Shown piece by piece: positions 34,702-42,378 of a stretch of DNA of 64,000 bases (the first letter of the stretch is position 1; every line of letters begins with the position of its first letter). Source of the stretch: Pseudomonas sp. LB-090624 (lineage in GTDB: Bacteria > Pseudomonadota > Gammaproteobacteria > Pseudomonadales > Pseudomonadaceae); assembly GCF_003205205.1 (NCBI RefSeq), contig NZ_QJRL01000015.1, forward strand, positions 50,703 through 114,702, given 5' to 3'. The notes beneath the pieces are model-generated. The model was not told the origin of the DNA and searched no databases. It saw only the letters and a program-made list of their open reading frames with translations. Made by a program: the position numbers and the translations under genes.

Positions 34702-36351
34702 ATGGATAAATACGCCCCCCGCCAGTGGCTCCCCCACGAAAAGCCCAGCCTGCCAGGCTCCCCTTCCACGCCCCTGCATTCGCCAGCCAAACGCCTGGCC
34801 TACGGGGTGGTCGGCCTGCTGGTGGCAATCACCGGTGGCCTGGGCAACGCGCTGGTCACCGCCAACCTGGTGTTCCTGCAAGGCGCCCTGGGTGCAACCA
34901 CCGCGGAAATGGCCTGGCTGCCGGCCGCCTATGTGATGACCAACGTCTCCATCAACCTGCTGTTGGTGAAGTTCCGCCAACAGTTTGGCCTGCGTGCCTT
35001 CACCGAAGTTTTTCTGGTGCTGTACGTGCTGGTCACCTTCGCCCACCTGCTGGTCAACGACCTGAACTCTGCCATCGCCGTTCGCGCGGCCCACGGCATG
35101 GTCGGCGCGGCGCTCAGCTCGCTGGGGCTGTATTACATGATTCAGGCCTTCCCGGCGCAGTGGCGGCTCAAGGCCATGGTACTGGGCCTGGGCGCCTCGC
35201 AGCTGGCGCTACCGCTGGCCCGGATCTTTTCTGAAGACCTTCTGCAAATCGCCGAATGGCGCGGGTTGTACCTGTTCGAGCTGGGCCTGGCACTCACCGC
35301 ACTGGGTTGCGTACTGCTGCTGAAATTGCCGCCCGGTGACCGTTTTAAAACATTCGAACCCCTCGACTTCCTGACCTTCACCTTGATCGCCAGCGGTACC
35401 GCACTGCTCTGCGCCGTGCTGTCGCTGGGGCGCATCGACTGGTGGCTGGAGGCGCCGTGGATCGGCGTGGCACTGGCGGCGTCGATCGCGCTGGTCTTCA
35501 GCGGCCTGGCCATCGAGCACAATCGCCGCAACCCCTTGTTGATGACCCACTGGCTGGGCAGTGGCGCCATCATACGCCTGGCCCTGTGCGTGGTGCTGAT
35601 CCGCATGGTGACCTCGGAACAGTCCACCGGCGCGGTCGGTTTCCTGCAGGCGCTGAACATGGGTAGCGAGCAGATGCGCACGCTGTACTGGATCATGCTG
35701 TTGGGCGCTGTCGCAGGCCTGGCCAGCAGCGCCCTCACCATCAACCCCAACCATTTGGTGATCCCGCTGTTCGTCTCGCTATTGGCGATGGCCGCCGGCG
35801 CCTTCATGGACAGCAGTTCCAGCAACCTCACACGCCCGGCTCAGATGTACTTGAGCCAGTTCCTGCTGGCCTTCGGCAGCACCTTCTTCCTCGGCCCGTC
35901 GATGGCCCTGGGCATCAGCCATGTGCGCGCCAACCCGCGCAACCTGGTCAGTTTTTCGGTGTTGTTCGGCATCTGCAACAACCTCGGCGGCCTGATTGGT
36001 GCGGCGTTGCTGGGCACCTTCCAGACCTGGCGGGAAAAGTTTCACTCCAGCCACCTGATGGATCGCCTCAGCTACCTGGAACCCCTGGTCAATGCCCGCG
36101 TTCAAAGCGGGGGTGCCGGTTACGGCGGCATCATTGCCGACCCTGCCTTGCGCAGTGAAGCCGGCATGCGCCTCCTGGCCAGCGCTGCTACCCGTGAAGC
36201 GAACGTCATGGCCTACAACGATGTGTTCGTGCTGATTGGCAGCATCGCTATCCTGACCATGATCTGGATCTGTATCCGCAGCACCTGGCTCTGGCATGTG
36301 AAACGTCAGGCCACCCTTACCGACTCTACCCCCGGCGCGCCCACCCGATGA
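34702..36351 (+). CDS. DHA2-type MFS drug/proton antiporter (EmrB-like)
   Basis: 549 residues with about 14 membrane segments after a polar N-terminal tail of 30 residues. The first helix is followed by VTANLVFLQGALGATTAEM, where typical DHA2 members have the D-x-T-I-V-N-V-A motif, so it is a divergent member. TATGA overlap (36348-36351) with the adaptor gene marks an EmrAB-like pair. It would expel hydrophobic compounds across the inner membrane. No outer-membrane factor gene is next to it. Confidence 0.83.
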   Translation: MDKYAPRQWLPHEKPSLPGSPSTPLHSPAKRLAYGVVGLLVAITGGLGNALVTANLVFLQGALGATTAEMAWLPAAYVMTNVSINLLLVKFRQQFGLRAFTEVFLVLYVLVTFAHLLVNDLNSAIAVRAAHGMVGAALSSLGLYYMIQAFPAQWRLKAMVLGLGASQLALPLARIFSEDLLQIAEWRGLYLFELGLALTALGCVLLLKLPPGDRFKTFEPLDFLTFTLIASGTALLCAVLSLGRIDWWLEAPWIGVALAASIALVFSGLAIEHNRRNPLLMTHWLGSGAIIRLALCVVLIRMVTSEQSTGAVGFLQALNMGSEQMRTLYWIMLLGAVAGLASSALTINPNHLVIPLFVSLLAMAAGAFMDSSSSNLTRPAQMYLSQFLLAFGSTFFLGPSMALGISHVRANPRNLVSFSVLFGICNNLGGLIGAALLGTFQTWREKFHSSHLMDRLSYLEPLVNARVQSGGAGYGGIIADPALRSEAGMRLLASAATREANVMAYNDVFVLIGSIAILTMIWICIRSTWLWHVKRQATLTDSTPGAPTR

Positions 36352-37481
36352 CCGACAACACCCGCACCACGACCACCACCGCCATCGCTGAAACCCCGGA
36401 GGGCGTCACACCGCCCAGTGAACCAACCAGCCCGGTACGCACGCGGCGGGTGCGCATCCTGTCATCCATCAGCTTTGCCGCCGTGGCCTTGGCCGGCATC
36501 CTGCTGGTGCTGTATGCCTGGCGCCTGCCGCCGTTCAGCAGCGCCATCGAAAGCACCGAGAACGCCCTGGTGCGGGGCCAGGTGACCATCATCGGCCCGC
36601 AGCTCAGTGGCTACGTCGTCGATGTACCGGTGCATGACTTCCAGTTCGTCAAGGCCGGCGACTTGCTGGTGCAACTGGATGACCGTATCTACAGGCAACG
36701 CCTTGCCCAGGCCAGCGCCCAGCTGCAACAGCAGTTGGCGGCCCTGGCCAACAACCAGCAACAGCGCAACAGCGCCGAAGCGACCATTGCCCAGCGCCAG
36801 GCCGCCATCGGCGATGCTGCGGCCCAGGCGGCCAAGGCCAAGGCTGACCTCGGCCGCAACCAGGCGCTGGTCAACGATGGCTCGGTGTCGCGCCGCGACC
36901 TGGACCTGGCCCGTGCCAGTGAGGCCGCTGCCGTCGCCAGCCTGGCCCAGGCCAGGGCGGCGCTGGAAATCGCCCGCCAGGACCGTGAGACCGTGGTGGT
37001 CAACCGGGCCGCACTCGAGGCCTCGGTGGAGAACGCCAAGGCCGCCGTGGAGCTGGCACGCATCGACCTCGACAACACCCGCGTCACGGCCCCGCGCGAT
37101 GGCCAGCTGGGGCAGATCGGCACCCGCCTGGGTGCTTATGTCAACTCCGGCGCGCAGCTCATGGCGCTTGTGCCCGACACCCTTTGGGTGATTGCCAACA
37201 TGAAGGAAACCCAGATGGCCAATGTGCGTATCGGCCAGCCCGTGAGCTTTACCGTAGACGCGCTGAACCACCTGAAGCTTCGAGGCCATGTGCAGCAGAT
37301 TTCGCCGGCCACCGGCTCTGAATTCGCCTTGCTGCAGGCGGACAACGCCACTGGCAACTTCGTCAAGATCGCCCAGCGCATACCGGTGCGCATCACGGTG
37401 GATGCCGACCAGCCGACTGCCAGGCATCTGCGCCCAGGGATGTCGGTGGTGGTCAGTATCGATACCCGGGGCGAACAGTGA
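36348..37481 (+). CDS. HlyD/EmrA-family membrane fusion protein
   Basis: 377 residues. A Thr-rich cytoplasmic start is followed by one membrane helix at about 40-62, then the lipoyl half-motif ENALVRGQVTIIGPQLSGYV, a helical hairpin rich in Ala/Gln (about 125-235), the second lipoyl half with VTAPRDGQLGQIGTRLGAYV, and a beta-barrel end. It spans the periplasm and links the MFS pump encoded upstream (ATGA overlap) to an outer-membrane channel, which must be encoded elsewhere. Confidence 0.9.
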   Translation: MTDNTRTTTTTAIAETPEGVTPPSEPTSPVRTRRVRILSSISFAAVALAGILLVLYAWRLPPFSSAIESTENALVRGQVTIIGPQLSGYVVDVPVHDFQFVKAGDLLVQLDDRIYRQRLAQASAQLQQQLAALANNQQQRNSAEATIAQRQAAIGDAAAQAAKAKADLGRNQALVNDGSVSRRDLDLARASEAAAVASLAQARAALEIARQDRETVVVNRAALEASVENAKAAVELARIDLDNTRVTAPRDGQLGQIGTRLGAYVNSGAQLMALVPDTLWVIANMKETQMANVRIGQPVSFTVDALNHLKLRGHVQQISPATGSEFALLQADNATGNFVKIAQRIPVRITVDADQPTARHLRPGMSVVVSIDTRGEQ

Positions 37482-37576
37482 TGTAACCCCCGGCAGGGAT
37501 GCCGTCGTGCCACGATTGCGCCGCTCTAACCCGTGGGTTTTAATCGCGCACGATCCGTCGCCAAGGAAGTTTCACC

Positions 37577-38179
37577 ATGTACAGGAAGATCGTGCCACTG
37601 GCACTGCTGGCAACACTGGCCGGTTGCTCCGACAGCCAGGACACCATCAAGGCCAGTTTCCACAAGGCTGCCCAGGCCTCCCTGGATACTCGGTACCCAC
37701 ACTGTTTCGTCATCAGCTCGTTCCCTACCAAGACCCAGGACTTCGACGTGCACGGCACCAACAAGGCGTTGCACGCCCTGGCGCAGGTAGGCGTGGTCAG
37801 CGAGAAGGAAATTTCGCGCACCGAAATACCGGCCCGCCTGTGGTCGCCGGCACGCACGGATATCTACTACGCCTACGACCTGACCGATGAAGGCCGCAAA
37901 TACTACAAGGCGGGCGCCGGGCTGTGTTTCGGCAAGGCGCAAGTGACGGCGATCGAGCAGTTCAGTGAGCCGAGCGAGGCAACCGGGCAGAAGCTGTCGA
38001 ATGTGACCTATGCCTACAAGATCATCGAGTTGCCGGCGTGGGCCGCCAATGATCAGGTGAAGGCCAGCATCCCCGGCTTGGGCCAGGCGGTGGCCAGCAA
38101 TGCTGCCCCGCTAAAGGAAACCCGAACCCTGGTGCTGACCGGCCAAGGCTGGGTAGATGACCAGTTGCTGGCCCAGTAG
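37577..38179 (+). CDS. Predicted lipoprotein of unknown function
   Basis: 200 residues. The N terminus MYRKIVPLALLATLAGCSDS is a signal peptide with a LAGC lipobox, lipid-anchored at Cys17 with Ser at +2, which favours outer-membrane sorting. The mature part is mixed alpha/beta with two further cysteines (PHCFVI, AGLCFGK) that could pair. I do not recognise a domain. The gene starts 95 bases after the efflux adaptor and ends at a strong bidirectional hairpin. Confidence 0.75.
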   Translation: MYRKIVPLALLATLAGCSDSQDTIKASFHKAAQASLDTRYPHCFVISSFPTKTQDFDVHGTNKALHALAQVGVVSEKEISRTEIPARLWSPARTDIYYAYDLTDEGRKYYKAGAGLCFGKAQVTAIEQFSEPSEATGQKLSNVTYAYKIIELPAWAANDQVKASIPGLGQAVASNAAPLKETRTLVLTGQGWVDDQLLAQ

Positions 38180-38185
38180 CCCGAA

Positions 38186-38215
38186 GCCTGTACCGGCACT
38201 AGCGTCGGTACAGGC
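38186..38215. terminator. Bidirectional hairpin between lipoprotein and AEC transporter genes
   Basis: GCCTGTACCG and CGGTACAGGC form a perfect 10-bp stem with a 10-base loop filling the gap between two convergent stop codons; no strong T-run on either strand. Confidence 0.55.
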
Positions 38216-39091
38216 CTACATCCACCAGGCCAGGACCACCGGCAACCAGGCAAATGACAGCACCGTCGAGCACATCACCAGGTTCGCCACCTGCTCCGGT
38301 TCACGGTTGGCGCGCACCGCCATCAGGTAGTTGAAGACAGCTACCGGCATCGCCGATTGCACCACCAGCACTGCACGCTCAAGGCCGTCCATGCCCAGTG
38401 CCGCGCCCACCGCCCAGCCCACCGCAGCCCCCAGCCCGATACGCAACCCGCCCAGCAGCATGCCGCTGCCGACATGGCGCAGACGAATGCTGGCCAGCGA
38501 CACCCCCAGTGTCAGCAGCATCAGCGGGATCGTCATACCGCCCAGCAAGTCCGCCGTGTTGGCCAACCAGCGCGGGGGCTCGAAACCCAGGAAAATGATC
38601 GGCATGGCGCCGGCCAGGCTGATCACGATGGGGTTGTGCAGCAATGCCTTGAGCGAAGCGGCTGTGCCGGAAATGGCCATGCCAAGGGTGAACTGTACGA
38701 TCGACAACGTCAGGAAGAAGGCTACGGCCAGCGCCAGGCCGTGTTCACCGAAGGCGTACAGGCTGATCGGCAGGCCCATGTTGCCGGTGTTGGGGAACAT
38801 GAAGGCCGGCAGCAGCACCCGCCAGTGCATGCCTGAGGCACGGCACACCAGCAACGCGGCCAGGGCCATGCCCAAGGTGCACAGCAGGCAGGCAATGGCC
38901 ATGCTGGTAAAGGCATTCGGGTCCAGTTCGGTGCGGCTCAGGGTGGACAGCACCAACGACGGGGTGCCGACCGTCATCACCAGCCGGGCGATGAAGTCGG
39001 TGGGGTAGGCCAGGCCCTTGCGGGCCCAGGCATAGCCGATGCCGGCGACAATGAACACCGGGGCCAGGACTGCGAACAGCGACGCGAACAT
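38216..39091 (-). CDS. AEC (auxin efflux carrier) family transporter
   Basis: 291 residues with about ten membrane helices. The N-terminal half has APVFIVAGIGYAWARKG and the C-terminal half AVLVVQSAMPVAVFNYLMAV, the repeated pattern of AEC permeases (malonate, malate or other dicarboxylate carriers in bacteria). ATG 39091 has AAGGAAGG 7 bases upstream. No catabolic genes are adjacent, so the substrate cannot be guessed. Confidence 0.88.
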   Translation of the reverse strand: MFASLFAVLAPVFIVAGIGYAWARKGLAYPTDFIARLVMTVGTPSLVLSTLSRTELDPNAFTSMAIACLLCTLGMALAALLVCRASGMHWRVLLPAFMFPNTGNMGLPISLYAFGEHGLALAVAFFLTLSIVQFTLGMAISGTAASLKALLHNPIVISLAGAMPIIFLGFEPPRWLANTADLLGGMTIPLMLLTLGVSLASIRLRHVGSGMLLGGLRIGLGAAVGWAVGAALGMDGLERAVLVVQSAMPVAVFNYLMAVRANREPEQVANLVMCSTVLSFAWLPVVLAWWM

Positions 39092-39234
39092 GGAATGCCT
39101 TCCTTCGGGTAGGGCCTGCATTATGCAGCATCCCAAGGCCGCGCCTGCACAACCCGAACCGGCCGCAGGATGTCTGCGCAGGACACCTGCATGTCTCTCC
39201 CAGACTGCGGCGTCTCGTCGCATACCCAGGCCCC

Positions 39235-39263
39235 TTGGGCAAACGCTTGCAAGCCCGTAGAAT
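39235..39263 (+). promoter_or_regulatory. Candidate sigma-70 promoter for the MFS gene
   Basis: TTGGGC (39235-39240) and TAGAAT (39258-39263) are 17 bases apart. The long leader to the start at 39507 is unusual. Confidence 0.35.
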
Positions 39264-39430
39264 CGCGCTTCCTTTTCGCCCGTCGCCTTGAACGGTGGCA
39301 ACCGGCAGCAACGACAGAGTCCGTGCCTGAACACATGAACGCACATGTGAAATAGGCTCAACCCTCCCCGCCCGGCCCATTTCCCAAGGGCCCAGCGGTT
39401 GAGTCTTGCCCAGGTCGCATCCGTGCAGCT

Positions 39431-39453
39431 GCTCGCCCCTTGTCGGGGTGAGC
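39431..39453 (+). promoter_or_regulatory. Hairpin in the leader of the MFS gene
   Basis: GCTCGCCCC and GGGGTGAGC form a 9-bp stem (one G-T pair) around the loop TTGTC, 54 bases before the start codon. It is not followed by a T-run and matches no riboswitch I know. Confidence 0.4.
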
Positions 39454-39506
39454 CCGTGTGCGCGTCCGAGAAGGCGCTCATTCCGCTCTTCCAACCAGAG
39501 GTACCT

Positions 39507-40802
39507 ATGTCTCCGCGTTTGCTGGCCATGGCGCTGGCGCCCCTGCTCGGGCTGTTCATCATCGCCTTGGGCAACGGCTTCATGTCTTCGCTGACCACCC
39601 TGCGCCTGGGCGCTGCCGGTGAGTCTGCCACCACTATCGGGATCGTGTCGTCGACCTACTTCATCGGCCTGACCCTCGGCGCCATCTTCAACGACCGGCT
39701 GATCCTGCGCATCGGCCACATCCGCGCCTACACCAGCTTCGCCTCGCTGATCGCCGTGACTATCCTGCTGCAAGGGTTGTTCTATGACGTGACCTGGTGG
39801 TCGGTGCTGCGCCTGATCAACGGCTGGGCCGCGGTGGGCGTGTTCCTGGTGATCGAAAGCTGGCTGCTGCTGGCCGGTGACGCAAAAATCCGCGGCCGCT
39901 TGCTCGCGCTGTACATGATCGCCTTTTATGGCGCAGGGGTGATCGCCCAGGCTGGCCTGGGCGAAATCACCCAGCTGGGTGACACCGCCCCCTTCATGCT
40001 GGCCGGCGTGCTTGCTGCGCTGTCAGTGCTGCCCATCGTGATCCTGCCGCGGGTGTCTCCTTTGCTCGACCAGGTCGAACCCCTCAAACCCCGCCAGTTG
40101 TTGGGCGTGGCCCCTTCAGGCCTGGTCGGCTGCTTCGGTTCCGGCGTGGCCATTGCCGGCATCTATGCCCTGCTGCCGCTGTACCTGCAACGTATCGGCC
40201 TGGAGGTGGGTGAGGTCGGCAACATGATGGCCTGGGTGATCCTTGGCGCGATGCTGCTGCAATACCCGGTCGGACGCTGGTCCGACCGCAAGGACCGCCT
40301 GGATGTGCTGCTCGCCCTTGCTGCGTTGTGCGTTGTGCTGTCGCTCGTAACGGTATTCCTGCCATCGGACTCGTTCCTGCTGCCGGCCACGCTGTTCCTG
40401 CTGGGGGGCGGTGTGTTCACCCTGTACCCGGTAGCGGTCAGCCATGCAGCCGACCGGGCGCCGTCCGATGCCCTGGTGCCGATGATCCAGGGCCTGCTGC
40501 TGATCAACTCGCTGGGCTCGGCCATGGCACCGGTCGCCATCTCGCCAATGATGACCGAGTTTGGCGAGGCTGGGCTGTTCTGGGCGTTTGCCGTGGTCAA
40601 CCTGGCCATGGTGTGCTTCTTCATGTGGCGCCGCGGCAAACGCCCGGCGGCAGAGCACCCGGCGCCGTTCACCGCTTCGACCACCTTCTCGCCCACCGGC
40701 GCCGAGTTGCGGGTGACCGAAGACCTGATGCATGCGGCGCAGGAGCATCCGCCGCTGGAGCCAGCCGAGCCATTGCAGGCCTCACGCAGCGAAACCCACT
40801 GA
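39507..40802 (+). CDS. MFS transporter (YcaD-like)
   Basis: 431 residues, 12 membrane helices. LFIIALGNGFMSSLTTLRLG, SSTYFIGLTLGAIFNDRLI and NGWAAVGVFLVIESWLL are typical of the YcaD-type MFS proteins. The last 50 residues are polar and charged. ATG 39507 has AGAGGT 6 bases upstream. Substrate unknown. Confidence 0.87.
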   Translation: MSPRLLAMALAPLLGLFIIALGNGFMSSLTTLRLGAAGESATTIGIVSSTYFIGLTLGAIFNDRLILRIGHIRAYTSFASLIAVTILLQGLFYDVTWWSVLRLINGWAAVGVFLVIESWLLLAGDAKIRGRLLALYMIAFYGAGVIAQAGLGEITQLGDTAPFMLAGVLAALSVLPIVILPRVSPLLDQVEPLKPRQLLGVAPSGLVGCFGSGVAIAGIYALLPLYLQRIGLEVGEVGNMMAWVILGAMLLQYPVGRWSDRKDRLDVLLALAALCVVLSLVTVFLPSDSFLLPATLFLLGGGVFTLYPVAVSHAADRAPSDALVPMIQGLLLINSLGSAMAPVAISPMMTEFGEAGLFWAFAVVNLAMVCFFMWRRGKRPAAEHPAPFTASTTFSPTGAELRVTEDLMHAAQEHPPLEPAEPLQASRSETH

Positions 40803-40803
40803 G

Positions 40804-40827
40804 CCAGGGGGCCGCTGTGCGGCCCTG
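40804..40827 (+). terminator. Hairpin after the MFS gene
   Basis: CCAGGG-GG-CCGC pairs with GCGGCCCTGG through a two-base bulge and a TGT loop directly after the stop codon. No T-run follows. Confidence 0.4.
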
Positions 40828-40915
40828 GGCCAAACGACCACTCGTCGCCTGGAACGCACCCCGCCAGCAGCCCCTAGCCAAACGAATGACAGATCATCCG
40901 CAAAGGAGCCACCCC

Positions 40916-41224
40916 ATGATCCGCATTCGTCCGCTCTCGCTGGCCCTGGCCCTGGCCTTGGCCTCCCTCACCGGCACCAGTTTTGCCGCTACCGACACCA
41001 ACACTGATAGCCGCCCGCAAACCGACCAGTCCGGGGGCAAGACCGCCGGTGAAGGCAGCAGCGTCAACAGCCCCGGCAGCGGCAAAAGCAACGACGCGAG
41101 TGATACCGGTAGTAGCACCGATGCCGCCGATGGCGCCAGCGGGGGCTCCAACAGCACCGGCGAAGCCACCGGTTCCGGCGCCGGGCACACTGGCGGCACC
41201 GCCGAGGATCAGGACAGCCACTGA
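40916..41224 (+). CDS. Small exported low-complexity Ser/Gly/Thr-rich protein
   Basis: 102 residues. A signal peptide (LALALALASLTGTSFA, cleaved near residue 25) is followed by about 75 residues almost entirely of Ser, Gly, Thr, Asp, Ala and Asn, without hydrophobic core, Cys or aromatic residues. AAAGGAG lies 8 bases before ATG 40916. The mature protein should be disordered and acidic in the periplasm or outside. No function recognised. Confidence 0.7.
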   Translation: MIRIRPLSLALALALASLTGTSFAATDTNTDSRPQTDQSGGKTAGEGSSVNSPGSGKSNDASDTGSSTDAADGASGGSNSTGEATGSGAGHTGGTAEDQDSH

Positions 41225-41272
41225 AGCGGGCCTGGGCTACACTGCGGTCCATCGCCCTGCCAAGGATTCGCC

Positions 41273-41824
41273 ATGAACCTCACACCCTGGCTGCTCGCGG
41301 CCCTGCTGCCGTGCACTGCGCTGGCCGCCGGCAGCAACCAAGGCGCGTTGTCGATAAGCTCCTCATCGTTCACCGATGGCGGGGTCATTGCCCTGCAACA
41401 GGTCGGCCTGGACCCGGCCTGCGGTGCTGGCGAAGAACGTACTCCACAACTGAGCTGGGACAACCTGCCCGAGGATACCCGGTCGCTGGCACTGATCATG
41501 TTCGATCCGGACGGTAGCAAGGGGCTCGGCGTGGTGCACTGGCTCGCCTACAACATCGACCCGGAGCACGAAGGGCTCAAGGAGGGGGCGGCCGGGCTTA
41601 GCGGGCAGTACGTGACTGTAGGCCGCAACTCGCGTGGCACCCTGAGCTACCGTGGCCCCTGCCCGCCCGCCGGCGACAACCCGCACCACTACGCACTGAC
41701 CCTGATCGCCACCGACCTGCCGCTGGGTACGCTGCCGGAGGGCCTGGACCGCAGTGGCCTGCTGCAGTTGCTGCAAGGCCACGCGCTGGGCGCTCAGAGC
41801 CTGGTCGGGCGCTACGGCCATTGA
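41273..41824 (+). CDS. Exported YbhB/YbcL-type PEBP (Raf kinase inhibitor-like) protein
   Basis: 183 residues with a signal peptide ending CTALA. Phosphatidylethanolamine-binding-protein motifs follow: IMFDPDGSKGLGVVHWLAYN and YRGPCPPAGDNPHHYALTL, forming the conserved ligand pocket. Periplasmic members are common in Gram-negative bacteria, with unclear function. It follows the low-complexity protein gene by 48 bases. Confidence 0.86.
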   Translation: MNLTPWLLAALLPCTALAAGSNQGALSISSSSFTDGGVIALQQVGLDPACGAGEERTPQLSWDNLPEDTRSLALIMFDPDGSKGLGVVHWLAYNIDPEHEGLKEGAAGLSGQYVTVGRNSRGTLSYRGPCPPAGDNPHHYALTLIATDLPLGTLPEGLDRSGLLQLLQGHALGAQSLVGRYGH

Positions 41825-41870
41825 ACCAACTAGTACAAAAATAAATGATTCACCCCATCGCATTTATCCA

Positions 41871-41900
41871 TTGAATGGCCCGTACCAACTGAAGTAAGCT
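41871..41900 (+). promoter_or_regulatory. Candidate promoter of the DAHP synthase leader transcript
   Basis: TTGAAT (41871-41876) and TAAGCT (41895-41900) are 18 bases apart, placing initiation about 15-20 bases before the leader peptide start, as expected for an attenuation leader. No TyrR/PhhR-type TGTAAA-N6-TTTACA box was seen. Confidence 0.5.
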
Positions 41901-41924
41901 CGGGCTCATTCACTGGAGAGCAAC

Positions 41925-42044
41925 ATGCCGAAACACACCTGCAACCACGCCAACAACACCGGTCGCCACCTGCGTCCTGTGCTGGCTGTTGCCGGCTGCG
42001 TGGCACCTGCCAGCTATTACTTTGGGTATTGGTTTAGCCACTAG
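41925..42044 (+). CDS. Leader peptide with aromatic control codons upstream of DAHP synthase
   Basis: 39 codons from ATG 41925 with GGAGAG 4 bases upstream, ending at TAG 42042-42044. Residues 31-37 are Tyr-Tyr-Phe-Gly-Tyr-Trp-Phe, six aromatic codons in seven, placed six bases before the stop. The stop overlaps the first base of a GGCGCCG/CGGCGCC hairpin, and a strong intrinsic terminator follows 57 bases later. This is the layout of ribosome-mediated transcription attenuation: stalling when charged aromatic tRNAs are scarce would change leader folding. The regulated gene is the DAHP synthase at 42379. The peptide itself likely has no function. Confidence 0.8.
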   Translation: MPKHTCNHANNTGRHLRPVLAVAGCVAPASYYFGYWFSH

Positions 42045-42066
42045 GCGCCGATACCCATCCGGCGCC
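42044..42066 (+). promoter_or_regulatory. Leader hairpin with alternative pairing to the control codons
   Basis: GGCGCCG (42044-42050) and CGGCGCC (42060-42066) make a 7-bp stem with a 9-base loop. The loop sequence ATACCCA (42051-42057) is also complementary to TGGGTAT (42023-42029), which spans the Phe-Gly-Tyr control codons, so the two foldings exclude each other. Confidence 0.65.
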
Positions 42067-42100
42067 CACCTTCGAGGGGCCGCCGAACATGAGAATACTC

Positions 42101-42139
42101 AAACCCCCGGTCGGCTCCCCGACCGGGGGTTTTGCTTTT
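42101..42139 (+). terminator. Intrinsic terminator in the DAHP synthase leader (attenuator)
   Basis: A perfect 14-bp stem (42101-42114 with 42119-42132, core CCCCCGGTCGG/CCGACCGGGGG) with loop CTCC runs into TTTTGCTTTT. It lies between the aromatic leader peptide and the DAHP synthase gene and not behind any finished gene, so it should act as an attenuator. GGGG-CCG at 42076-42082 could pair with CGG-CT-CCCC at 42112-42120 as a competing structure. Confidence 0.85.
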
Positions 42140-42180
42140 CCGGCCTTTGAACAACACCGATTCACATTGAGGACAGATTG

Positions 42181-42330
42181 ATGAACTACGCCACTTATTA
42201 CGACGCAAACACCTATGCCTGGCGATTTAGCCAATCCCGTTCGGGCCAGCCTGCCGCCTCCGATCGGTCTTCCACCGGTGGCAATGCAGCAGCCGATACG
42301 CACTCAACGATCTGTCGAACACCTCGATAG
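42181..42330 (+). CDS. Second short Tyr-rich reading frame in the DAHP synthase leader
   Basis: 49 codons from ATG 42181 with GAGGA about 9 bases upstream, ending at TAG 42328-42330. The first 16 residues hold four Tyr, one Trp and one Phe (MNYATYYDANTYAWRF); the remainder is Ser/Gly/Ala/Thr-rich. It begins 42 bases after the attenuator and ends 48 bases before the DAHP synthase start; a GCGGG/CCCGC hairpin (42341-42356) follows just before the gene's AGGGA ribosome site. It may be a second sensor acting on translation or mRNA, or a small protein in its own right. The pair AWRFSQ here and YWFSH in the first peptide look related. Confidence 0.6.
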   Translation: MNYATYYDANTYAWRFSQSRSGQPAASDRSSTGGNAAADTHSTICRTPR

Positions 42331-42378
42331 GGCCGACCGTGCGGGCCAGAACCCGCCGTCCGCCCAGGGAAAAACGCC

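Larger units (their letters stand above)
39092..39506. other. 415-base intergenic region with promoter and leader hairpin
   Basis: Separates the divergent AEC and MFS genes. It contains a candidate forward promoter at 39235-39263 and a stable hairpin at 39431-39453 in what would be a 240-base leader. The last 36 codons before the MFS start are open in frame but lack a ribosome site. No gene is supported. Confidence 0.5.

Noticed and set aside
40328..40915. Frame running from the MFS gene into the low-complexity protein
   Set aside because: The first part is a shadow of the MFS gene; a proper ribosome site and signal peptide start at 40916.
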